Shown here: positions 36,988 through 48,750 of the stretch, piece after piece
How positions within the stretch are numbered: the stretch's first letter is position 1
Layout: each line of letters begins with the position of its first letter
Origin: Welwitschia mirabilis
Lineage: Eukaryota; Gnetophyta; Gnetopsida; Welwitschiales
Assembly: GCA_051453625.1 (NCBI GenBank)
Contig: JBOZIK010000001.1
Span: forward strand, 135,929,955-135,993,954
Direction: 5' to 3'
Length of the DNA: 64,000 nucleotides
Translations under genes and position numbers: made by a program
The notes under the pieces: model-generated
What the model saw: only the letters and a program-made list of their open reading frames with translations
What the model was told of the DNA's origin: nothing
Database searches by the model: none

Positions 36988-38582
36988 TGATAGGATCAAG
37001 GACCTATATGAGGGTGAATAGGTTCTTAAAATTACAACACAGTATTCTAAACAAATCCAAGATAAATCAAAAACTTACACAAAATAATTTACTAATCTAA
37101 AATGTGCATGAAAAAAAGAGTTAATAAAAGTAAAGAAATAAACTAACTAAAAGCACAAAGTATCAAATAGATACACATAGGATTTATAGTGGTTTGGGAA
37201 ATCCCTACTCCACTCTCGATGATCAGCTTATCTCCAGTCTTGATTTAGATCTTTTTTACTCACCTAGGTATTCCAAGTTCATCTATAATCTTTACAATGG
37301 ATTTTTCTAGGCTTAGTCTCAACCTTTAAATGAATTTTTCAAGGCTTAGTCTCAACTTTTAAATGGATGTTTTAAGGCTTAATCTCAACCTTTCATAATA
37401 CAAAGTACTGATGCAATGATGCCAATATGCACGGATATTACTTGTTCTTGATATAGTGGATTTGATGGAGCTCTTCTCCTATAGATATACAACAGATAAA
37501 GTGTAAGATCTGACCTTGAATGTACAGATGATATAGATAGTAGATCTTACTTAGTCATAAGTATAAATACCAAGACATAACAGTGAATATCACAAGATTA
37601 TAGTGCTTGTTCCTTAGATCCAAAAGATTAACATAATTGAAAAATGGTTCTAAGAAGGATTCTATAGTCATCTATCTCTTGGCTATTTATATTGAAAGGA
37701 TTTTAGGGTTTATTACATTTGAAATGCACTTCCAACGGCTATAAACAGCTAGAAAATGACTATTTAATGGATACATAACGGATACATAATAAATAGAGAA
37801 TTTTAGTTTCATTCTGTCTGGTTAACCTCTTAAAAGCTTAGTCAACCCCATTTGGTATCGTAACTTACATAGGTTACTTGAGTAAAAACTTTGGTCATCC
37901 CAATTTTTTATCACTTAATGTCTAATCAACTCCATCTAGGTTTGATTAACTCTACTCTAATCACCTACAATAAAATTTAGTCATCCTCTTGTCTTGATAG
38001 ATATTTCTAGTTTTTAGCATCAAGTCTGATCGATTCCTTTAAGTGTTCGATCAACCCCATGACGATTGACTTAAGAGTATCAGTTGCATAATGCTTATAG
38101 GTCCGGTCAACCCCACTATAGGTCAGGTCCATTCTTTGACAATCAGTTCAGGAGTACTATTCCTTAGTTCACAAATTTGGTCGACCCCATTATAGGTCTA
38201 GTCGATCCCTTGTCATTTAGTCCAGGGATACTATTTATTAGATCCTCAAATTCGGTTAACGTCATAAAGGTCCAGTCGACCCATTGCCATTTGGTTCAAG
38301 GACACTGGTTCTTAAGGTTATAGGTCCGGTCGATCACATCAGGAATCCGATTAACCCCTCTGGTAGTAGTTCATTTTGTCTATCTGCTTTAGGTGTGGTC
38401 GACCCCTTGAAAGTCCTGTCGACCCCTCAAGAGGTTAAAAGAACTAACAAGTTTCTAGTGCTCATAATTTGATGGTTTTAGTTTCATCTTTCAATTTACA
38501 AGTAATTAACATCTTATGCATAAGATACACAAACTTTTCTATATAGAAAACATTAGTTTGATAGGAAAAACATAATCTAACA
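36988..38582 (-). repeat. 5' LTR (element orientation) of the copia element
   Basis: 1595 bases, aligned with 30171-32273. It has three units of the 34-bp array (37291-37393) and a single copy of the module that is doubled in the partner LTR. Confidence 0.92.
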
Positions 38583-38587
38583 ATATT
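38583..38587 (+). repeat. Target-site duplication, right copy (ATATT)
   Basis: Identical to 30166-30170. Confidence 0.9.
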
Positions 38588-38599
38588 AATATTATTTGG

Positions 38600-40110
38600 C
38601 TCTCTTAGAATCAATTAGCAAATTAAGTAGTTTTTGGTCATTATGACTTTCTTATTGGAATGCAATAAAGCTTTAAAATATCATAGATCTTTGGAAGAAT
38701 AAATCTAGTACTATTTATAGAATTGACATGGAAAATGTTTTATTAATTTTAGTTAGCATTTATTATCCATTATTGGTGGTGAAAATGAAATATCTTTAAA
38801 ACTTTTTATGTCAAAAGGACTTAATATTTGTTAATCTAGTTTTGCTTGGTAACACTATTGTTTTATGATCATGGAAAGAAAGGTAAACCTTTTATTTGCT
38901 AACAAACTTTTAAAAAAGTATAAATAATTGTGATTTGATAAAACTTCTAATGAAAAATTCTACATCTACTTAGAGTAATAGAAAATATAGTGATAATTTA
39001 ATTCTTGAAAAGTTAAATAGATTGCAAGTAAATGTTTCTTAGTTTTTGGCTTTTCTAGACTCTTAGAATTAAACTATTTCTTATATGAACTTAGATCATT
39101 AATAAAACAAACACTAGTCTTTTAGATAAATTAATAGTTGATTTAAATTTCTTAGTTTAGAAAAAAATTCAAGAATGATGGAAGATCAAAGCTAAGGACT
39201 TAAAAAGATTCCACTCATCATATAAGCTCATTAATATTAAAGAATATATAAAATCATAATACAACTTTTATATTTTAAATTGTAAAAAATTTTACAAAAT
39301 AATTCATTAAATTTAGAAGTTTTATAAGAAAGTTAGATTACATATGTATTAATGACTAGGATAACAAATAAGGAACATTACCTTAGCATCTTGATATTTT
39401 ACAAAAATGGGAGTAGTTTTATTGGTTTTAAAGGGGAAAAAATTTAGTAGATCAAAAAGAATGACACATTAAAATCATAAAGAAAAAAGCTCTAATCTAA
39501 TTTTTATCTTAAAGATGAAAAAAATTATCATGTTTATGGTATTCATAATGCAAGGAAAATTATTATAAAATACTATATGAATTTGTTAGTGAATCCTAAA
39601 TAAATAAGTATGGGTAATAGTAATAAGGATATGTCTCTTATAAATGGATTAAGAGATGTTGAATTCTATTTTTTAAAAACAACCTACTATATAAGAAATT
39701 AAGAAATATTTACTTAAAATAAAACCTAATAAGTCTCAAAGTCCAAGTAGTTTTCCTCCTAATTTTTTCTAATATTATTAGGATATTATTAAAGAATAAA
39801 ATCTCAACTACCTTTTTAAAGTTTCGGAACTCGAAAAAAGCTTTGAAATATTTTTATTCTAGTTGAATAACTTTAATTCTAAATAAAAGAGATGCTTATA
39901 TGTTATACCAATAAGCATACTTTACAATTATTTGTAAAAAATTAAGAGATTGATTAAATAATTATTTACATTTAGATATTCTTGGGAATTGAAATGGCAA
40001 GTTAAAGATAACTTCAAATTTTTAAAATGTTATAACACTATTCAATCCTTTATATAAACAATTAATTCAATGGTATAAAATTGGATTTAGTTTTAAATTA
40101 TAGATCTTCT
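38600..40110 (+). pseudogene. Second L1-type LINE ORF2 relic
   Basis: Plus-strand decayed LINE. An endonuclease C-terminal block appears near 39000-39110 (ILEKLNRLQVNVS, then SYMNLDH), matching the L1 pattern of a '.RLDR.L.N..W' segment followed by 'SDH'. The start of the RT domain lies near 39720-39800: KPNKSQSPSSFPPNFF, then DIIKE, where intact elements read 'K..KSPGPDG.....F...W..I'. ITLILNKRDAYMLYQ (near 39870) is at the 'TFI.LIPK' position. No clear catalytic motif follows, so the RT core is deleted or beyond recognition. The copia element inserted at the left of this relic, and an Athila LTR starts at 40720. Confidence 0.6.
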
Positions 40111-40719
40111 TTCCCCTCTTTGACATGATTAGATAATTGCTATTTTTAGAGAATTTTCAAAAACATTATTGGTAATTAGAAATTAGTGCTACTTTTGCAA
40201 AATCAAGAACAATCCTCTAAACATTATTTTTTTAATTGTATGTTAATAAGAAAATCTTAGAATTTTATCAAATCAATGACAAAGTGATTATTCTATCAAA
40301 TAATGTTAGATACTTAGTTAAACAATAACACTAGCTTATAGGTAATAGGTGAATAATGCTTTTGAGAATTGTTTCCTCATGTGTTAAGTCAACTTTGGAA
40401 AGAGATTAATGTTATATTATTTAAGAAAAATTTTCTCATATTCCATCTATTTATAATTTAATTATTAATAAATGGAAAGATAATTGGAAAATTAAAAAAT
40501 GAATTATGCTTTGAAATGTTATGTTATTATTTACATGGATCAATTATCTTTTCCCTTCATTTTTTGTTAATTTTTCATGATGAAGGAGATAAGTAACTAG
40601 ACCTTTATCATGTTAAGATGATGTTGCATTTCTTTTTCTCTAGCCCTTAAGGTTATACATTTTTCTGAAATGAAGCCTTATATTTTCTAAAAATGTTTAG
40701 GTAGAAAGTAGTTAACTAG
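40111..40719. other. Probable decayed LINE tail, nothing assigned
   Basis: A/T-rich sequence between the LINE relic and the Athila LTR. No motif was recognised. Confidence 0.35.
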
Positions 40720-42024
40720 TGATAACACATAAAAATTAACATTTAGATTAAGGAATTTAGGCCTTATTAACATGCTTAATTAATTGTTATGAGGTTTTTA
40801 TGTATTTATTATGCTTAAGGGCATGGAAACCTAGTTTTACTAATAATCTACCTCGACACTATCATTTTACAAGATATTTCCATAATCTAAAGTATTATAG
40901 TAGAAAACGGATGTGTGTCGATATTATTAGTAATGGCACTGGTTCTAGGAATGGTGATGATAGTTACTATGCATAGAATGGATTCATACTTACATTCTTA
41001 AGCTTTTTTTATATAAGTAATCCATTTGGGACACTTTCGAAAGTAGATAATGATCAAAGAATATTTTAAAAGAAAAACCCTCTATAACTAAAGGATAACT
41101 CTATACACTTTGGGAATTCTAAAGAATGACTTCATTAGCCCTTATAAAATGCAATTAGAAATTCTAATTTATGCCTATAAATATCCTATTTCACTTTACT
41201 TGAGGAACTCTATAATTTATCACATTATACAAGTGATTATCAAAACTTTAGTCATGTGTTCTTTCTAATCCTCCCAGTAGGGATGGTTCAGTTTTCAAGC
41301 TAGATGCTTCATGGCTTAGCATGAGTATTTTTCATGAATTGTATGCTTTTACTCTTCTGATAATAAAGTGTTACATGTTATTTTATTAGTGTATTATTTT
41401 GATATCAAGTTATGATTAACTTTCTATCTTTTATGCTTAGGATTGGCTAAGGCATGTTATTACTTTAAGATTTTATAGTGATTCTTATTTTTACTCTAAC
41501 ATGTATAATCTAAATATTTGTTTGATAGATATTAGAAAGCCTTAATTTTCATGATTATAATATTCTTACTATGAAGGTTAGATGGCTTAAAAACATCACC
41601 CTTATGTCTATGATGGATGAGATTATGTCAGTTCGCCTGAGCTAGAACTACATAAGCCTCATATCTATGATGGATGAGAATATGACATTGTGCTTAAGAT
41701 AGAGTAGATGATAAATGGATTTAATTAAATACTTATGCTTTTCTTAAATTCATTATGCTAGTATTAATACTATGTTTTATTCTTAATTCTTTTATACACT
41801 TTCAGCGTCTTACACTCATTATCATTATGCTTTCTTTATTAATAATTCATGACATCTATATCTATGGAGAAACAATATTGGGACTATACTATAAATGGAA
41901 GTCCTAATATTACTAGTAAAGGTTGGGTTTGGCTACACAATACTTATATTCCTAAGTTAATCTTTCTTATTACCATATATTAATGACAAATGTGAGCATA
42001 GATAAATTTTACCACGAATAACTT
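40720..42024 (+). mobile_element. 5' LTR of a plus-strand Athila element
   Basis: Begins TGATAACACATAAAAATTAAC, a form shared with the LTR at 44177 (TGTTAACATGTAAAAACTAAC). It carries the family phrase GATGAGATTATG (41608) and another copy near 41671. It ends at the primer site at 42027. Exact last base not resolved. Confidence 0.7.
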
Positions 42025-42026
42025 TT

Positions 42027-42044
42027 TACCATCATTACTAGAGA
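42027..42044 (+). other. Athila primer-binding site (tRNA-Asp type), strongly decayed
   Basis: TACCATCATTACTAGAGA differs from the tRNA-Asp-complementary site at eight or nine positions, all but one transitions. Gag follows downstream in the right orientation. Confidence 0.65.
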
Positions 42045-42879
42045 TAGTAACACATTAGCTATAATGGGGCATTAAAAAATTACATTTTTGTGCTTTCTTT
42101 TTTTTTCTTTTTTATTTTTTTATTATTTTTTCTTTCTTTAATACTAGTCCTTTTCTAGCATCCTTTATCTTTTTCCCCTTTTTCCTCACCACTAGATTGG
42201 TATTGATCGTCTCTAGCACTTAATCAATAAAATTTGTTCTAGTGACTTCTTTTTGTTTTTTTTTTCTTTTTTTTAATTTTTTCCTTACAAATATTATCTA
42301 GAATAGTATATCAAATTTTCTTATAGGTGTAAATCTTATGCAAATTTAAAGAAAAAACATAAGAAATAATTAAAAACATTCTTTATTCTATTCATATTTT
42401 CTCTCTTTCATATCTTCTCTCTTTTCTTCCCTTCTCTATCTCAGGTGACTTCCTCAGTAGGAACTTAAAGATGAATTTTAAAGAAGGTCATTATTAGTAA
42501 ACATCAAGGAAATGCTTTATTACATGCATTTTTAATTCTTATATTTTTATTTCTTTCATTATAGCTTTTCATTCTTGCATTAGCCCTTCTCTTCATCTGC
42601 ATTCAGTCCTTACTTATTCGTTAGCCATAATAACCTATCACCCTAGATTATTAGTCATCTTTAAAACTGTGTTTTCATCTTTTATTGAAACTACTTTATA
42701 CCAAACAACCAGTGTTACTATTTTCCCTTACTGACATTACCAACTTCTTATGTTAAAACTCCTTTATCTTTAGTGAATGAAATGTTTACATTATTTTGAA
42801 TCTTTTCATGCTTCATGTGCATCCAGAAATGTAACTTTTTTTTTTTTAATTGTTTTCTTACATCTCATGAACTAGAAAC
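42045..42879 (+). other. Athila leader
   Basis: T-rich tracts (42095-42140, 42250-42285) and pyrimidine-rich sequence between the primer site and gag. No open frame. Confidence 0.5.
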
Positions 42880-44176
42880 AAATACTCAATGGTAGATTAT
42901 AAGAAATCCCTATCTTCGATAATGAATTAAATCAGCAAAGTAATCCTAGAGGCCTTTTATGTGAGAGACCTCAAGAAAACCAAAATAACCCATTATGTTC
43001 TTAATCTTACAACTTTGGAAGCAACATCAATCTTAAATAAACTAGATGAGATTTGAAAGAATATCTTTAAGAACAATGTCTATAAACATTCTTATGTATT
43101 TTTCGACCTTCTAATGCTAATAAAATTAACCTTAATCTAGCAATTATTTAACTTCTTTTATATTGTAATGGTTTAGAGTCTGAAGATTCTGATTTATAAT
43201 TTAAAGAGTTTGAGTGTGTCCTCTTTATAATTCCTTAAAGACCTAACACATCTAATGCACTTAAACTAATCTTGTTCCCTTTTTTCCTTAAAGAGAAGGT
43301 AAAATCTTAGTTGTACATCTTAAAACCTATGTTTATAACTACTTGGGCTAAACTTAATCAGCCCTTCATTAGAAAATTATTTCTTGATTATAAAATCAAT
43401 GCCATTAGATGAAAGATCATAAACTTTCAATAAAAATATAGTAAAACCTTCTCCTACACATCAAAAATATTTAAGGATCTAGTTGTTAGATGCCCACAAC
43501 ATGGTTTTAAGCATAGAAGACTTATAGATTTCTTTTATAAAGGCCTTTTATCTAATTATATGTAACTTGTATAGGTGACACGTAAAATAGTTTTGTAGAC
43601 CTAAAAATTGATGAATCATGAAATTTTATTGAAATCATAGTTAAAATTTCAAAGAATTGGAAGAAATCTAATGATACAACATGACTGTAATAGCATGCTA
43701 GGTTTACTAGTATCTTCAAAATCCTTGTCAACAATGAAATCAACCAAAAGTTGGAAGAACTTTCTAAGAAGATTAAGAATTTTAGTACCAATTCCAAACC
43801 CATTATTCCACATCCTCATTATAGTATTAATCTTGTAAATACTCAAAAAACTTCTGATTGTCCATTCATCCTCATGTTTCAAGGTATAGTAAAAGAACAA
43901 GTCAATGTTATGGGACAAAAATAGCATAACCAAAGAGCAAATAATCCCTATTCTAATACTTATAATCCTGGATAAAGAAGCCACCCAGATTTCTCATGGA
44001 AACAAAATAATCCTATTTAAGAATCAACTAGCCAAACTAAAGTCCAAGCCCTCCCTCAACTTTTAACTCTTAGAAGACTACACTTCATAAGTTTATAAAA
44101 GATCAACATAATATTTATACCTTACAACAACGATTCAAACAATAAACCTCTTTTACATTGCAAATGTTAGAGAAAT
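42880..44176 (+). pseudogene. Athila gag, N-terminal and middle part, decayed
   Basis: The plus strand reads FPFFLKEKVKS (near 43277), ITTWAKLNQPFIRKLFLDYK (43337-43396), FKDLVVRCPQHGFKH (43473-43517) and LIDFFYKGLLSNYM (43521-43562). These are the capsid blocks of Athila gag in order. Further on come KLEELSKKIKNFSTNSKP, EQVNVMGQK and NNPYSNTYNPG, the family's linker before its Cys-rich and 'NPGW.NHPNF' region. The last piece, QMLEKLLT (44159-44182), runs into the LTR inserted at 44177. About a dozen stops, mostly at Gln and Trp positions, make it nonfunctional. The two open frames on the opposite strand at 43552-43984 are shadows. Confidence 0.85.
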
Positions 44177-45640
44177 TGTTAACATGTAAAAACTAACATT
44201 TATATCAAGATTTTTTGGCTAATTTACTATAAATGAAGGCATTAATTTAATTTTTTTAATCATAAAATATGTCTTCTACTATTTGTAGAATAAAATTTAG
44301 TATCACATTTTTCTCCATGGTAATTGTAGATCTTTAGCCACATTTTGGAATACAGGGTGGAATATGAACAAAGTCCTCATAAAATAATGGTGGAAATAGA
44401 GGTATGAGGTAGTGACATATAGCAGTAGCATTGGAAGACATATTGCAGAGGTATGCAGAGGAAACATTGGAGACATGTGGCAATAGCACTAATTAGCAAG
44501 GGAATCAAACTCCAAAGGACATGTGTTAAACTCATCATGATGAAGATTCCACCTAATGCTATATGATGATATTTATCAAATGCTACAAGACAACATCCAT
44601 CAAATGCTGAATGATGAAGATTCTACCTAATGCCAGAGGATAGAATATTATTTTCCTAATGTTAAAAGATAACTTCATTAAATGCTAAAAGCCAGAATCT
44701 TATCTACCTAATGATAAATAACAAAGATTCTACTTTATGCTATAAGCTAAGAGTTTGTAACCATCCCTTACCCCCATCTCTCCCTAGAAAAGGGCCTTAA
44801 ACCCTTTATTATATTCATCTTTAATTGACTTATTATGGATAAGACTTGAAGGCTTAAATGTAATGGCACCTTAACATCTTTCTTAGGATGGAATACTCAA
44901 GGCTAGTCAAGGAGTTCTTCTTTTTGTTCCTCTTCATTGATTTAATGTATTTTTTTAATTATAATAAAGAGTTGTTTTAAATTCTTTAATTATTAATACA
45001 TAGTTTTAATCAGTATTAGCAATGTTTAGGTGGGACTAGTTCTTAAAATATCTTTAATTCTTTTATTGTTAATGCACAGTGAAATGGTATTATCAATCTT
45101 TAGATAAAGCTTATTTATTTATAAAGTTTTATCAAACCATGTGAGTTCTTTAAAGTTAGTTTTATGATTCATAGTTTATATTGTTCAACAGATCTTATGC
45201 ACTTAGGTTCATATTTTTTGTGCTTATAAATGATTATGAAGTATCAAGAGGACTAGATACCTAACTCACCAATACTCATGTTGTGGATGAGATTATGCCT
45301 CCATGCCTAGCTTAAATGACTTGATGATTTAGTGTATGTTTCAAGATATAAGAATCATTGAAGCAAAGGTGGAGAGTTTGATAAATTATTAGATCCTTAA
45401 AGCATTTTTATTTTCTTGCATTGCTAAGTAAAGATCATATTTCTCTTAACTTTTGATTTTCTCTTTTTGTCAAGTTTTTATTGTAAGTAAAATAATTTTG
45501 TATCTTTTTATTAATTTACATATTACATCTCTATGGAAGAATGATATTAAGTGTTCCACTTAGTTTAAATCCAGACATTATACAATAATTAATAGTAAGG
45601 CATGTAATAACTAAATCAAATCACCACACATATTCTTACA
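44177..45640 (+). mobile_element. Probable solo Athila LTR nested in Athila gag
   Basis: Starts TGTTAACATGTAAAAACTAAC, like the LTR at 40720, and is of similar length (about 1.46 kb). Gag reading stops at its left edge and resumes at about 45663, so it interrupts one coding region. No internal retrotransposon sequence is seen, which is why I call it solo. The right edge and target duplication could not be fixed. Its 45240-45300 block matches the minus-strand LTR relic near 960. Confidence 0.65.
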
Positions 45641-45659
45641 TAACTCAACCAACATTAGA

Positions 45660-46620
45660 AGAGTAAGCTTCCCACTATGCATGAGCCTAATCATAGTAGT
45701 CGTAAGTTGATGAAAGATTCACAAATTAAGAAAACAAAGGTTATTCATTTAAGAAGTGGAAAAGAAATTAACAAATAGGTAGAAGACAAATAATCCCAAG
45801 AAGAAGAAGTATAATAACATAATCTTAGAAGTGAAAAAGAAGTAAAAAAGGAACATGAAGTAGAAGAAGTTATTTCACCTTATAAGGCACCCCTATCATA
45901 TTCTTAATAACTTAGAAAGAATGAATTGACTAAGAAGCAATAAGAAGCAGTAGAAATTTTTAAGGAGGTGAATATGAATATCCTTCTTTTAAAAACTATC
46001 AAGCAAGTACCTTCATATGTTAATTTCTTAAAATATCTATGTACTATTGAAAAAAGGATGAATATAAAGACTAAAGTCTTTCTTGCCCACCAAATTAGTG
46101 CCATTATTTAAAACTAAACCATTCTAAAATACAAATATCTAGGATGCCTTATCATAGCTATTATAATTGGAAATACAAACTTCTAATAACATTATATCAT
46201 CTATAAAGAACTTTATATAAATGATCTCATTATAGTTAGCTAATAACTCTTTAAAAAAGAACCCTTTATCTTAATAAAGGATGTGATTGTCTAAGTAGAA
46301 GATTTTTAATTTTTTATAGACTTTGTAGTTTTGGTGATGGTATAAATTAGACATTATACCATTCTAATCATTCTGAAAATACCTTTTCTTGCTACTTTTA
46401 ATGATCTTATCAATTGTAGAAATAGTCTTATGAATATTTCATTTGGTAACATGATCATTGAGTTGAATATATTTAAAACCATAAAGTAACCTGATGATTT
46501 GAATGGGGTAGAGTTTATTAAAAGTCTTGATGATGATCTTAATTCTCCTTCCTATGAGGAAAATGTTTTCCCTCTTCCTCAACATTCTTTTGATTTTGAT
46601 TCACTTATTAATCTTTAAAA
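45660..46620 (+). pseudogene. Athila gag C-terminus and protease, decayed
   Basis: Continues the gag interrupted at 44176: KLPTMHEPNHSSRK (45666-45707), then KTKVIHLRSGKEINK (45731-45775), RKNELTKKQ, IKQVPSYVNFLKYLCTIEKR and VFLAHQISAII. The protease region follows. The active-site 'DLGAS' block is missing, apparently through a small deletion near 46170-46200. PFLATFNDLINCRNSLMNIS (46384-46443) and SFGNMIIELNIFK match the protease C-terminus. It ends in an acidic linker (SLDDDLNSPSYEENVFPLPQ). RT does not follow. Confidence 0.85.
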
Positions 46621-48750
46621 TAATCCCATTTTTGATATGGATTCGCTTTTAAGGATTTGAGATATATTTTTTACTATGATCCTACTTATTCGTTAATTTC
46701 TAATTTGTTTATGTCTTCATCTAGGAGAAATGTATTTTAAGAATTATTAGTTAAGCAAGAGAAAAGAATAGAATGGTCCTCTCACAACTTAGAATGTTTA
46801 AATCCTAATGAGTATTCTTCCTATATCCTTTTTGAGTTTTTTAACTCATGTGTGAGTCTTATCGTGAAAACATTTCTAAGCTTGAATTGTTACTCCATCA
46901 TCCATTCTACTCCTTTAAATGGGTTTGGATTGTAATTACCTACTCTAGCCTTAGAATGTTTGGATCAAGCTATGTAGAGCATAAATTTATTCAAGGATGC
47001 TCCTTTCATAAAAAACCATAGCCATAATCATTCAACATGTTCACACTTTAGCCATTTTAACTCATCTAAATCACCTCCTTATAACCCTTCATCACTCATA
47101 TTTCATCCATCTCTTTTATTAGTTTATATTTATAAGAGTTAATGATCTTAGTTAATGGTCCTTTTATTAATTCATGAATAACAATATCCTTTATCTTTTT
47201 AAATCTTAATTGATATTTTATAGGTTTTTGCTTTTTCATTAGCTAGTTCTTTGAATTTGTGAGTTCTTTCTTAAGATTTGCATGCATTAGAAATCTTCAT
47301 TTCAGAATTAAGGGAAAAAGTGGATTTTCTTCTTTCATGGTTTTTTTTATTTCAAAGCATTCATGGGAATGAGATTATCTTGTTATTAGGCTAATGAGCC
47401 AATGAATCCCTTTCATGTGTTATGAATATAAAATAAAAAGTAATAAAAGCAAAGTAAATCAAGAAAAATCTTGAATCTCTTTTAGTAAATTTTTTTATGA
47501 TCATTTCTATTAGGTTTAGTTAACTGTATCTGGGCTATGGACACCTACTAGAAATGCAACTCTTTGATTCATTTATAGTACATTCAACTGCATTAGAGCT
47601 ATAGATGCTCACTAGCAATACAACACTGAATCCTTCTTGTAAAACATGTTAAATCAGTTAAAAGGAAGTATCACAATACTAAATGCTTAATATGATAAAA
47701 TTCTAAAAACTTGATTTCCTATGGAAGAGGAAGGGAAACTAATGAAATTAAGGTAGGATTTGAGAGATCTTTTGTTTGCTTATTTTAACAAATTAAACTT
47801 GAGATTCTTTGGTTACTAGTAGCTTTACAATGATTTATTAGTTAATGCTTTTATTTATCTTGGTAAAGAATCCACCAAAATGATGTAAATAAAATAAGAC
47901 TAGTAGCTTGTATTCAGCATGTCTTATTTATTCATAGGATGCATGGTAGGGTTTGTTATTTTATTCATCCATTTAATTCTTTTCATTTTACTTTCATAAC
48001 ATTTATTTTCATCATCCATTTTAAACCATATCTTTTTTTGTCTTTTTGTTTCTTTTTTCTCATCTTATGAAAAAGTACACCAATAAACCCATTATTTTTC
48101 CTATGATTTCACGCTTCTAGTCATGTCTAGATCTAATGTAAGTTTGATCTAAATCATTAATAAAATCTAGTAATCTAATGGTTCAAATTTTATCTAACCT
48201 CTATAAAACTCATGATTTTGAACTCAATTGCACCAAGAACTCATGTTTTTTACAACCCTTATGCTACTGTAGGTTGTTTCATCCTTGTCTAACCTATGAA
48301 TCCATGCTTTGTTGGTACCACCATTTATCCTCACTAGCATAACCTTCTATCTATTTTTAGAAGTATTCATCTTTTAATTATGGCTTTATTATAGGATCTT
48401 ATGATTCCTAAGTGCATTGGAAGCCTACTATTAAATTTAAACTCTGTTGTTTTCTTTCTAATCCATTTTTTGCTTTTCTAACTTTCTCTTTTAGCCCTCT
48501 TTCATTTTCATTTCTTAATATTTATTTGATTCTATCATTTTAAGCCACTATGAATAGAAGATTGGGAGAATTTTCAAAGAAAGAAATTTTTACCTCCTTC
48601 CTTTCCCTCTATGCATCTTTCTATCTTGACATAATTAAGGTAAGAAATTGGAACTACTTATTAAAGAAGGATGGCACTCTCTACTTTTCTAGGTGTTGTG
48701 AGTCTAATTTATGATATTTAATAGTATGTTTAGATTATGTTTTGGGTATT
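46621..48750. other. No gene recognised
   Basis: Where Athila RT, RNase H and integrase should follow, there is only A/T-rich, stop-dense DNA. The frame just after the protease (46650-47130) has a few protein-like runs (LECLNPNEYSSYILFEF) but no RT motif. The Athila element is therefore truncated or its pol is beyond recognition. The Tat element begins at 48751. Confidence 0.4.

Larger units (their letters stand above)
30171..38582 (-). mobile_element. Complete non-autonomous Ty1/copia retrotransposon carrying a foreign ORF
   Basis: Two direct LTRs (30171-32273; 36988-38582) both begin TGATAGGATC and end ATAATCTAACA on the plus strand, with perfect ATATT target duplications. The element is on the minus strand: a tRNA-iMet primer site adjoins 36988 and a polypurine tract adjoins 32273. 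Minus-strand order is gag (36922 to 35274, with a gap), protease and pre-integrase segment (about 34760-34480), then a transposon-associated ORF (33881-32855). Integrase, RT and RNase H are absent, so it would depend on another element for movement. The LTRs differ at roughly one base in eight over the first 110 positions (by eye). Confidence 0.92.

Noticed and set aside
43552-43984. Two minus-strand open frames of 83 and 111 codons
   Set aside because: Antisense to Athila gag, which has clear family motifs on the plus strand.
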